DNA of 13,659 nt from Jutongia huaianensis (GTDB lineage: Bacteria > Bacillota > Clostridia > Lachnospirales > Lachnospiraceae), in NCBI RefSeq assembly GCF_014384985.1, contig NZ_JACRSX010000028.1, positions 1 through 13,659 on the forward strand. The letters run 5' to 3'. Below the pieces are notes generated by a model that was not told the origin of the DNA, did not search any database, and saw only the letters and a program-made list of their open reading frames with translations. This document shows, piece by piece, positions 1 to 5,389 of the stretch (position 1 is its first letter; each line of letters begins with the position of its first letter). The position numbers and the translations under genes are program-made.

Positions 1-96
1 CATAAGACCCCTTAGAGACGATGAGGTAGATAGGGCAGAGGTGGAAGTACGGTAACGTATGCAGCTGACTGTCACTAATAGGTCGAAGGCTTATCC
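1..96 (+). rRNA. 23S ribosomal RNA, 3' end (partial)
   Basis: The first ~96 bases match the conserved 3' terminal segment of bacterial 23S rRNA, including the blocks GACGATGAGGT, GGCAGAGGTG, GTACGGTAACGTAT and CTAATAGGTCGA, and end in GGCTTATCC where Firmicutes 23S genes end in a GGACTTAACC-like sequence. The rest of the gene is upstream of the window. The exact mature 3' end is estimated and may be off by a few bases. No 5S-like sequence lies between this end and the first tRNA at 185. Confidence 0.93.
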
Positions 97-115
97 AAAA
101 GAAACGGGAAGCTGG

Positions 116-144
116 TTGCAGAAGCAGCGGGAAGATGTTATAAT
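116..144 (+). promoter_or_regulatory. Candidate promoter for the tRNA cluster in the 23S-tRNA spacer
   Basis: A perfect -10 box TATAAT lies at 139-144. Exactly 17 bases upstream is a weak -35 box, TTGCAG, at 116-121. Transcription would start near 151 and give a leader of about 34 bases before tRNA-Asn. The -35 matches the consensus only in its first three bases, so the call rests mainly on the -10 box, the spacing and the position. Read-through from the rRNA operon is equally possible. Confidence 0.45.
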
Positions 145-184
145 CGGTATACAGTTTTGAAGGTATCTGCTTTCAAAAAGATGA

Positions 185-256
185 TCCTCGATAGCTCAAT
201 GGTAGAGCACTCGGCTGTTAACCGAGTTGTTGTAGGTTCGAGCCCTACTCGGGGAG
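185..256 (+). tRNA. tRNA-Asn (anticodon GTT)
   Basis: A full cloverleaf can be folded. The acceptor arm TCCTCGA (185-191) pairs with TCGGGGA (249-255), with discriminator G256. The anticodon stem CTCGG/CCGAG encloses the loop CTGTTAA with anticodon GTT, which reads Asn codons. The T arm contains GTTCGAG. No CCA is encoded after the discriminator, so the 3' end must be added by tRNA nucleotidyltransferase. This is the first of five tRNA genes behind the 23S gene. Confidence 0.96.
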
Positions 257-265
257 TTATTAAAT

Positions 266-295
266 AATCCGTAGATAGAGATATTTACGGATTTT
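266..295 (+). other. Hairpin with short T-run between tRNA-Asn and the CAT tRNA
   Basis: AATCCGTA (266-273) pairs with TACGGATT (286-293) around a 12-base loop, followed by only TT and then C. The stem is AT-rich and the T-run short, so this may be a weak terminator or a tRNA-processing element. A TATAAT at 298-303 just downstream has no convincing -35 partner. Confidence 0.35.
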
Positions 296-312
296 CTTAT
301 AATCATATGTAT

Positions 313-386
313 GGACCTTTAGCTCAGTTGGTTAGAGCAATCGGCTCATAACCGATCGGTCCAGGGTTCGAGTCCCTGAGGGTCCA
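313..386 (+). tRNA. tRNA with CAT anticodon, probably tRNA-Ile2 (AUA reader) rather than tRNA-Met
   Basis: The acceptor GGACCTT (313-319) pairs with AGGGTCC (379-385), with discriminator A386. The anticodon loop CTCATAA carries CAT, and the T arm carries GTTCGAG. A CAT anticodon fits initiator Met, elongator Met or Ile2, in which C34 is converted to lysidine by TilS. The body GGACCTTTAGCTCAGTTGG resembles the Bacillus Ile2 tRNA as I remember it, and C4-G69 and C5-G68 agree with known TilS determinants, so Ile2 is preferred. Elongator Met is the alternative. No CCA is encoded. Confidence 0.85.
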
Positions 387-410
387 TTCGATGGGAAAAA
401 ATTGCCATTA

Positions 411-438
411 TTGGGAAAAAGACTTCCATTGATATTAT
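411..438 (+). promoter_or_regulatory. Possible weak promoter before tRNA-Asp
   Basis: TTGGGA (411-416) and TATTAT (433-438) are 16 bases apart and would start transcription only a few bases before tRNA-Asp. Both boxes are imperfect in an AT-rich spacer, so this may be chance. Confidence 0.25.
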
Positions 439-448
439 TATTTTATTT

Positions 449-522
449 GGCCTAGTGGCTCAGTTGGTTAGAGCGCCGCCCTGTCACGGCGGAGGTCACG
501 GGTTCGAGTCCCGTCTGGGTCG
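449..522 (+). tRNA. tRNA-Asp (anticodon GTC)
   Basis: The acceptor GGCCTAG (449-455) pairs with CTGGGTC (515-521), with G-U wobbles, and the discriminator is G522. The anticodon stem CCGCC/GGCGG encloses CTGTCAC with anticodon GTC for Asp. The D arm GGCTCAGTTGGTTAGAGC and the T arm GTTCGAG are canonical. No CCA is encoded. Confidence 0.96.
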
Positions 523-533
523 TTGATGGAACA

Positions 534-562
534 TTGACATTTGTATCCATCAATGATATAAT
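534..562 (+). promoter_or_regulatory. Full-consensus sigma-A promoter before tRNA-Val
   Basis: TTGACA (534-539) and TATAAT (557-562) match both consensus hexamers exactly with the optimal 17-base spacing, and TGA at 554-556 supplies an extended -10. The start point would be near 569, about 40 bases upstream of tRNA-Val. It probably drives tRNA-Val and tRNA-Leu independently of the upstream rRNA/tRNA transcript. The -35 box lies in the loop of an inverted repeat (TTGATGG 523-529 / CCATCAA 547-553). Confidence 0.85.
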
Positions 563-608
563 AATATGCGGTTTGAGTGTGTAAGTACTCATTTCACTGT
601 ATTATTTT

Positions 609-681
609 GGGATCTTAGCTCAGCTGGGAGAGCATCTGCCTTACAAGCAGAGGGTCACAGGTTCGAGCCCTGTAGGTCCCA
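609..681 (+). tRNA. tRNA-Val (anticodon TAC)
   Basis: The acceptor GGGATCT (609-615) pairs with AGGTCCC (674-680), with discriminator A681. The anticodon stem CTGCC/AGCAG is read as TCTGC/GCAGA around CTTACAA, giving anticodon TAC for Val. The T arm is CACAG-GTTCGAG-CCCTGT. No CCA is encoded. A short open frame across this gene (566-757) is incidental. Confidence 0.95.
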
Positions 682-706
682 CTCAGTAATAATTTTATAT
701 TACTAT

Positions 707-792
707 GCCGCAGTGGCGGAACTGGCAGACGCCCGGGACTTAAAATCCCGTGGGTAGTGATACCCGTACCGGTTCGATTCCGGTCTGCGGCA
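707..792 (+). tRNA. tRNA-Leu (anticodon TAA)
   Basis: This is an 86-base class II tRNA. The acceptor GCCGCAG (707-713) pairs perfectly with CTGCGGC (785-791), with discriminator A792. The anticodon loop ACTTAAAAT carries TAA for Leu, and the long variable arm is GTGGGTAGTGATACCCGT. The T arm is CCGGTTCGATTCCGG. No CCA is encoded. It is 25 bases after tRNA-Val and is the last tRNA of the cluster. Confidence 0.96.
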
Positions 793-797
793 TTTAT

Positions 798-825
798 GAA
801 CTCTGGATTTCCCGGAGTTCTTTTT
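798..825 (+). terminator. Intrinsic terminator closing the tRNA cluster
   Basis: GAACTCTGG (798-806) pairs with CCGGAGTTC (812-820), with one T-G wobble, around a five-base loop, followed directly by TTTTT. It sits just after tRNA-Leu. Confidence 0.85.
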
Positions 826-939
826 GATTTAATAGTTTCATAGGATGAAGGCTTCAGGTTATATATAATTTGTATCTATTGATTCTGCAGAAAATATCAA
901 TAAAATCAACAACTTATCTGTAAATTCCCCTATGTTTTG

Positions 940-948
940 TGGTATACT
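940..948 (+). promoter_or_regulatory. Candidate extended -10 promoter for the purine permease gene
   Basis: TGG-TATACT (940-948) is an extended -10 element. No good -35 box is seen 16-18 bases upstream, which an extended -10 can tolerate. It would give a leader of about 55 bases before the start codon at 1011. The leader shows no clear purine-riboswitch core. Confidence 0.4.
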
Positions 949-1010
949 GTATATGGGTCATTTTCGTTCTTGAGAGAATGATACTAATAACACATCACAT
1001 GGAGGATAAA

Positions 1011-2369
1011 ATGTTAGAGAAGTTTTTCAAACTGAAAGAAAATGGAACTACGGTTAAGACGGAAGTAATTGCCGGTATTACGACATTTATGACCATGGCG
1101 TATATCCTTGCCGTAAATCCAAACATGCTGTCAGCAGCAGGAATGGACAGTACAGCAGTACTGATCGCTACCTGTCTTGCTTCATTTATCGGTACCATGG
1201 CAATGGCGCTGCTTGCAAATTATCCGTTTGCACTGGCACCTGGTATGGGACTGAATGCATACTTCGCATATACAGTATGTGGTAATATGGGATATTCCTG
1301 GAAGGTTGCTTTGATGGCAGTATTCCTGGAAGGTATTGTATTTATCGTATTGTCTCTGACAAGTGTTCGGGAGGCAATATTCAATGCAATTCCAAGTACA
1401 TTGAAAAAGGGTGTAAGTGCCGGTATCGGTTTATTTATCGCATTTATCGGACTTCAGGGAGCACATATCATCGTCAATGATGATACGACACTTTTAACAT
1501 ATTGTAAATTTGCAGATAACTGGCATACACAGGGAATCTGTGCTGTTCTTGCACTGATCGGTCTGTTCATCACAGTCATCCTTTATGTCAAAGGTTTTAA
1601 GGGATCTATTCTGATCGGTATTATTTCTACATGGGTACTTGGTATGATCTGTCAGGCAGCCGGAATCTACCATATCGACGCAGAGGCAGGCTTCTATTCT
1701 CTGTATCCAACTATGCATATGACAGACTTCAGCAAGATCTCTACCACATTTGGTCAGTGTTTTAATGCTGATTTCAAGGGTGTTGGTGTATTTAACTTTA
1801 TCGTTGTACTCTGCTCCTTCCTGTTTGTAGATATGTTCGATACCATAGGAACACTGGTTGGTGTATCTTCAAAGGCAGGTATGCTTGATGAAAATGAAAA
1901 GCTTCCAAACATTAAACCGGCCCTTTTGGCAGATGCTATTGCAACAAGTGCCGGTGCTATCATCGGTACAAGTACAACTACAACTTATGTAGAGAGCTCT
2001 GCAGGTGTTGGTGCAGGTGCCCGTACAGGTCTTGCTTCTGTTGTAACAGCAGTACTGTTCCTTCTGGCAATTTTCTTTGCACCGATCTTTACAGCAATTC
2101 CGGGCTTTGCAACAGCTCCGGCTCTGATCTTTGTCGGTTTCTTAATGCTCTCTTCTGTTGTTGACATCGACTTCAATGATCTGACAGAGGCCGTTCCGGC
2201 ATATATGACAATTCTGGCAATGCCATTTGCCTATAGTATTGCAGAGGGAATTTCTCTGGGCGTTATCTCTTATGTTGTGATCAATGTGATCTGTGGAAAG
2301 GCAAAGAAGGTAACACCGTTAATGTATGTACTTGCGGTATTGTTTGTATGTAAATATATTTTCCTGTAA
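1011..2369 (+). CDS. NCS2-family purine (adenine/hypoxanthine/guanine) permease, AzgA/PbuG type
   Basis: This 452-residue integral membrane protein has the features of the AzgA/PbuG branch of nucleobase-cation symporters, which import adenine, hypoxanthine or guanine with protons for salvage. Visible family motifs are TTFMTMAYILAVNP near residues 24-37, APGMGLNAYF at 76-85, DMFDTIGTLVG at 274-284, and GTSTTTTYVES followed by GVGAGARTGL at 319-341; these form the substrate-binding core. About a dozen hydrophobic segments run through its length, and 452 residues is normal for the family. The start at 1011 is chosen because GGAGG (1001-1005) lies five bases upstream; the same frame stays open back to 939, but that extension has no ribosome site and is not conserved in the family. 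It appears to be a single-gene transcript between terminators. The family is certain; exact substrate preference cannot be read from the sequence. Confidence 0.93.
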   Translation: MLEKFFKLKENGTTVKTEVIAGITTFMTMAYILAVNPNMLSAAGMDSTAVLIATCLASFIGTMAMALLANYPFALAPGMGLNAYFAYTVCGNMGYSWKVALMAVFLEGIVFIVLSLTSVREAIFNAIPSTLKKGVSAGIGLFIAFIGLQGAHIIVNDDTTLLTYCKFADNWHTQGICAVLALIGLFITVILYVKGFKGSILIGIISTWVLGMICQAAGIYHIDAEAGFYSLYPTMHMTDFSKISTTFGQCFNADFKGVGVFNFIVVLCSFLFVDMFDTIGTLVGVSSKAGMLDENEKLPNIKPALLADAIATSAGAIIGTSTTTTYVESSAGVGAGARTGLASVVTAVLFLLAIFFAPIFTAIPGFATAPALIFVGFLMLSSVVDIDFNDLTEAVPAYMTILAMPFAYSIAEGISLGVISYVVINVICGKAKKVTPLMYVLAVLFVCKYIFL

Positions 2370-2399
2370 AAAGGTTGACGAAGTAGTATGATCATATTG

Positions 2400-2422
2400 G
2401 GGGCAAGGAGCTTGCCCCTTTT
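2400..2422 (+). terminator. Intrinsic terminator after the purine permease
   Basis: GGGGCAAG (2400-2407) and CTTGCCCC (2411-2418) form a perfect 8-bp stem with a GAG triloop, followed by TTTT. It lies 30 bases after the permease stop and separates it from the ABC transporter genes. Confidence 0.85.
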
Positions 2423-2454
2423 ATAAGTATATATAGGAAAGGCATGGTTTTATC

Positions 2455-4011
2455 ATGAAAAAGAAAAGAAGACTTCCCAAGGGCTGGAATTATATATTGC
2501 TCCTGATCGTATGTCTTGCGGTTGTGGGCGGCATTGCAGCCGATCATTATCAGGAGAAGCAAAAGCAGGAAAAGCAGCTTGCGGAACTGAAAAAGAATGC
2601 GGTCAAGGGCGTAAAGGATCTGGATGGCAAAAAGATTGGTGTGCAGATCGGAACTACCGGAGATATTTACGCTTCTGATTATGAAGGAGATGACGCGGGA
2701 ACCGTTATCGAGAGATACAATAAGGGAACGGATGCCATTCAGGCATTAAAGAATGGCAAGATTAACTGTGTTATCATTGATGAGCAGCCGGCAAAGGCGT
2801 ATACAGAGAAGGATAGCACCCTGCAGATCCTCAAGGAGGAGTTTGCACTGGAGGATTATGCAGTATGTATTGACAAGAGCAATACAGAATTAAAGGAAAA
2901 AATTAACGAAGCACTTGCTAAGTTAAAGAAAAACGGTACACTGCAGGATATCATTGATAATTATATCGGTGAGGATTCAGTAAAAGGAACAAAGCCATAT
3001 AAGGCAAAAGACATCAAAAGAAACGGTGTGCTGAAGATGGCAACGAATGCCTCCTTCAAGCCATATGAGTATTATGAGAATAATGAGATTACCGGTATTG
3101 ATGTGGATATGATGCAGGCCGTCTGTGATGAGCTTGGTATGAAGCTGATGGTTGAGGATATGGAGTTTGATTCTATCATCCCGGCAGTGGTATCCGGAAA
3201 AGATGATGTGGGTGCTGCCGGTATGACTGTTACGAAGGATCGTCTGAAAAATATTGATTTTACAGATTCCTATACGACAGCGAAGCAGGTGATCATTACC
3301 GTGGACCCGGATGCATCCGTTACAAAGAGTTCCTTTGCAGAGCGTTTCCATGATAATTTTATCAAGGATCATCGTTATCAGTATATCGTAAAGGGTCTGC
3401 AGAATACGCTGCTGATCACAGTATTTGCCGTACTGTTTGGTATACTCTTTGGTTTTGTGATCGCTGTGATCCGTACCGGACACGACAAGAATGGAAACTT
3501 CCCGATCTTAAATGTATTCTGCCGTATTTATCTGACAGTGATGCGTGGCACTCCGGCAGTAGTACAGCTGTTGATTTTCTACTATATTATTCTGGTATCG
3601 GTAGATAATAAAATCTTAGTGGCTATTACGGCATTTGGACTGAACTCAGCGGCTTATGTGGCAGAGGTTGTCCGTTCCGGAATTATGTCTGTGGATGCCG
3701 GTCAGTTTGAAGCCGGACGCAGTCTGGGACTGAGCTATTCTCAGACGATGCTTTCTATTATTATGCCGCAGGCGTTTAAAAATACACTGCCGGCATTATG
3801 TAATGAGTTTATTAGTTTGTTGAAGGAAACCTCCATCAGCGGATATATTGCATTGGTGGATCTGACAAAGGCAGGCGATATTATACGAAGCAACACCTAT
3901 GATGCATTTATGCCATTGATCGCAGTGGCTCTGATCTATCTGGTTATCGTAATGATCCTGACAGCAGGTGTACACGTTTTGGAGAGGAGGCTGAGAAGCA
4001 ATGAGCGATAA
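2455..4011 (+). CDS. Polar amino-acid ABC transporter: fused substrate-binding domain (halves in permuted order) and permease
   Basis: This 518-residue protein joins an extracellular solute-binding domain to the membrane permease of a polar amino-acid importer (GlnP-like). A basic N-terminus and a hydrophobic segment (12-29), without a lipobox, anchor it. Residues ~52-172 match the second half of a family-3 binding protein: [29 protein letters not shown] with D109, then [15 protein letters not shown]. Residues ~188-283 match the first half: [30 protein letters not shown] with R263, then FTDSY. The halves are thus in reverse of the usual order, yet residues expected to contact the ligand (T258, R263, GTTGD, D109) are present once each. 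The permease domain (~307-510) has the EAA loop, starting EAGRSLGLS at 419 with PQAFKNTLP following. AGGAAAGG (2435-2442) lies 12 bases before the start, a long spacing. The ATPase gene overlaps its end by 11 bases. The transported amino acid is unknown. Confidence 0.92.
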   Translation: MKKKRRLPKGWNYILLLIVCLAVVGGIAADHYQEKQKQEKQLAELKKNAVKGVKDLDGKKIGVQIGTTGDIYASDYEGDDAGTVIERYNKGTDAIQALKNGKINCVIIDEQPAKAYTEKDSTLQILKEEFALEDYAVCIDKSNTELKEKINEALAKLKKNGTLQDIIDNYIGEDSVKGTKPYKAKDIKRNGVLKMATNASFKPYEYYENNEITGIDVDMMQAVCDELGMKLMVEDMEFDSIIPAVVSGKDDVGAAGMTVTKDRLKNIDFTDSYTTAKQVIITVDPDASVTKSSFAERFHDNFIKDHRYQYIVKGLQNTLLITVFAVLFGILFGFVIAVIRTGHDKNGNFPILNVFCRIYLTVMRGTPAVVQLLIFYYIILVSVDNKILVAITAFGLNSAAYVAEVVRSGIMSVDAGQFEAGRSLGLSYSQTMLSIIMPQAFKNTLPALCNEFISLLKETSISGYIALVDLTKAGDIIRSNTYDAFMPLIAVALIYLVIVMILTAGVHVLERRLRSNER

Positions 4012-4741
4012 GGAAGTATTGATCCAGGTGGAGAATCTGGAAAAATCATTCGGAGATCATCAGGTTATCAAGGGAATTTCCACAACCATCTCCAGAGGAG
4101 ATGTAGTTGCTGTCATTGGTCCGTCCGGCTGTGGTAAATCTACTTTTCTGCGTTCCATGAACTGTCTGGAGGAGCCGACGGCAGGCCGTATCACATTTGA
4201 GGGAACGGACATTACCGATGAGGACGTGGATATCAATCTGGTCCGGGAAAAGATCGGCATGGTATTTCAGCAGTTTAACCTGTTTCCCAATATGACGGTA
4301 AAAGAAAATATTATGCTGGCTCCGGTGAAACGTAAAAAAATGACAAAAGAAGAAGCTGCGGTCAAGGCGGAGGAATTGTTAAACAGAATCGGTCTGGCAG
4401 ATAAGGCAGACACCTATCCGGCGATGTTGTCCGGTGGTCAGAAGCAGCGTATCGCAATTGCCCGTGCGCTGGCAATGAATCCGGACGTGATGCTTTTTGA
4501 TGAGCCGACTTCGGCATTGGATCCGGAGATGGTTGGAGAAGTTCTGGCTTTGATCAAGGAGCTGGCGGCAGAGGGAATGACCATGGTGATCGTGACTCAC
4601 GAAATGGGATTTGCCAAAGAGGTTGCTAATCGTGTTCTGTTCCTGAGTGATGGTTTGATCCAGGAGGAGAATGCTCCGGTAGAGCTGTTTGAGCACCCGA
4701 AGAATGCCAGATTACAGGATTTTCTTAGCAAAGTGTTGTAA
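4001..4741 (+). CDS. glnQ: Polar amino-acid ABC transporter ATP-binding protein (GlnQ-like)
   Basis: This 246-residue ATPase powers the amino-acid importer encoded just upstream. All nucleotide-binding motifs are intact: Walker A GPSGCGKS (40-47), Q-loop VFQQ at 88-91, signature LSGGQ (143-147), Walker B VMLFDE (163-168) with catalytic E168, D-loop SALD (171-174) and switch H200. The length is normal for the GlnQ/HisP family. The start at 4001 has AGGAGG at 3985-3990, ten bases upstream, inside the end of the permease gene, and the two frames overlap by 11 bases, which suggests translational coupling and fixed stoichiometry. No strong GC-rich terminator follows, only AT-rich repeats near 4746-4770. 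The symbol is by family similarity; the true substrate may be another polar amino acid. Confidence 0.94.
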   Translation: MSDKEVLIQVENLEKSFGDHQVIKGISTTISRGDVVAVIGPSGCGKSTFLRSMNCLEEPTAGRITFEGTDITDEDVDINLVREKIGMVFQQFNLFPNMTVKENIMLAPVKRKKMTKEEAAVKAEELLNRIGLADKADTYPAMLSGGQKQRIAIARALAMNPDVMLFDEPTSALDPEMVGEVLALIKELAAEGMTMVIVTHEMGFAKEVANRVLFLSDGLIQEENAPVELFEHPKNARLQDFLSKVL

Positions 4742-4787
4742 AATATGAATAAATTGATAAATATTTATTAAATCTTGCTTCAAAAGG

Positions 4788-4816
4788 TTCCCATTTCGCC
4801 AAAAGTGTGGTAAAAC
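4788..4816 (+). promoter_or_regulatory. Possible promoter before the HPr-like gene
   Basis: TTCCCA (4788-4793) and TAAAAC (4811-4816) are 17 bases apart, with TGG just before the -10. Both hexamers are imperfect. The 181-base gap 4742-4922 otherwise shows only AT-rich inverted repeats and no open frame of note. Confidence 0.25.
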
Positions 4817-4922
4817 TATGCAAGGACAAAATAAGGCGAGGATGCATTGGAGTATGGGCATCTGCAACCGGTTGTCCGAATAGAGAGAACGAGAAGAGAG
4901 AATATTGAAAGGAGCAGTCGTT

Positions 4923-5162
4923 ATGGGCGAAAAGATACCGGTACAGTTAAAGGATGTGCGAGATGTGAGCGAGTTTGTCAATATCCTGTCAGGGTTTGAT
5001 GGAGATTTTGATCTTTATTGTGGAAGATATTGCGTTGATGCAAAGTCAATCCTGGGAATTATGACAATGGATCTGCGGAATCAGTTGTTTCTGACAGGCA
5101 ACTGCGAACCTTCTGACAGACGAAATCTGGTACGTGCGTTGAGAGCTCGAGCATTTGCATAG
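4923..5162 (+). CDS. HPr-like protein lacking the active-site histidine
   Basis: This small protein (79 residues) aligns with the HPr fold of the phosphotransferase system. The segment DAKSILGIMTMD (39-50) matches the HPr regulatory-serine region (KSIMGVMSL in Bacillus HPr), so S42 stands at the position of Ser46, the target of HPr kinase. The region where HPr has its catalytic HARPA motif reads KDVRDVSEF, and there is no histidine anywhere, so it cannot carry PTS phosphate on His15. In this it resembles Crh of Bacillus, which also lacks the histidine and keeps the serine; a role in catabolite regulation is possible but is inference. Start 4923 is chosen over a TTG at 4905 because GGAG (4911-4914) lies eight bases upstream. 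It stands alone between the ABC transporter and a strong terminator. Confidence 0.82.
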   Translation: MGEKIPVQLKDVRDVSEFVNILSGFDGDFDLYCGRYCVDAKSILGIMTMDLRNQLFLTGNCEPSDRRNLVRALRARAFA

Positions 5163-5172
5163 GACAAACGGG

Positions 5173-5224
5173 CAGATGTGTGTATCTGACATTATAAGAT
5201 GCTGCTGAAAGGCAGATTTTCAGC
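5173..5224 (+). other. Two small hairpins in the 3' untranslated region of the HPr-like gene
   Basis: CAGAT/ATCTG (5173-5177, 5184-5188) and GCTGAAA/TTTCAGC (5204-5210, 5218-5224) can form short hairpins before the terminator at 5247. Neither is followed by a T-run. Their role is unknown; they may be chance. Confidence 0.3.
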
Positions 5225-5246
5225 GGATAAATCTAACCCAATAGGA

Positions 5247-5294
5247 CAACAGCCTCCGGGAGCAGGAATGCTCTTGGGGGCTGTTGCTTTTTTT
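5247..5294 (+). terminator. Very long intrinsic terminator after the HPr-like gene
   Basis: CAACAGCC (5247-5254) pairs with GGCTGTTG (5279-5286), and pairing continues inward through TCCGGGAGCA / TGCTCTTGGG (with G-T wobbles) to a GGAA tetraloop at 5265-5268, about 18 bp in all. It is followed by C and seven T residues. Confidence 0.92.
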
Positions 5295-5389
5295 GGTAAT
5301 TTATTTTAAACTATAAAATAAAGAGATGGAAAACAAGGGCGTATCAATAGGGAGAGAAAAATAGAATACAACGATAACAGGAGTTAAAA

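Noticed and set aside
392..431. Imperfect tandem repeat TGGGAAAAA..TTGCCATT / TGGGAAAAAGACTTCCATT
   Set aside because: Only two diverged ~20-base copies in an AT-rich tRNA spacer; too weak to call a functional repeat or CRISPR.
566..757. 63-residue open frame across tRNA-Val and tRNA-Leu
   Set aside because: It is read through two tRNA genes; its composition reflects tRNA sequence and it has no ribosome site.
949..1010. Purine riboswitch in the leader of the purine permease
   Set aside because: Such permeases are often under guanine riboswitches, but the conserved junction sequences (for example a TTTCTACC-like block) and paired stems are not visible.
2977..3483. 168-residue reverse-strand open frame
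   Set aside because: It lies wholly inside the ABC binding/permease gene, has a His/Ile-rich shadow composition and no ribosome site or domain.
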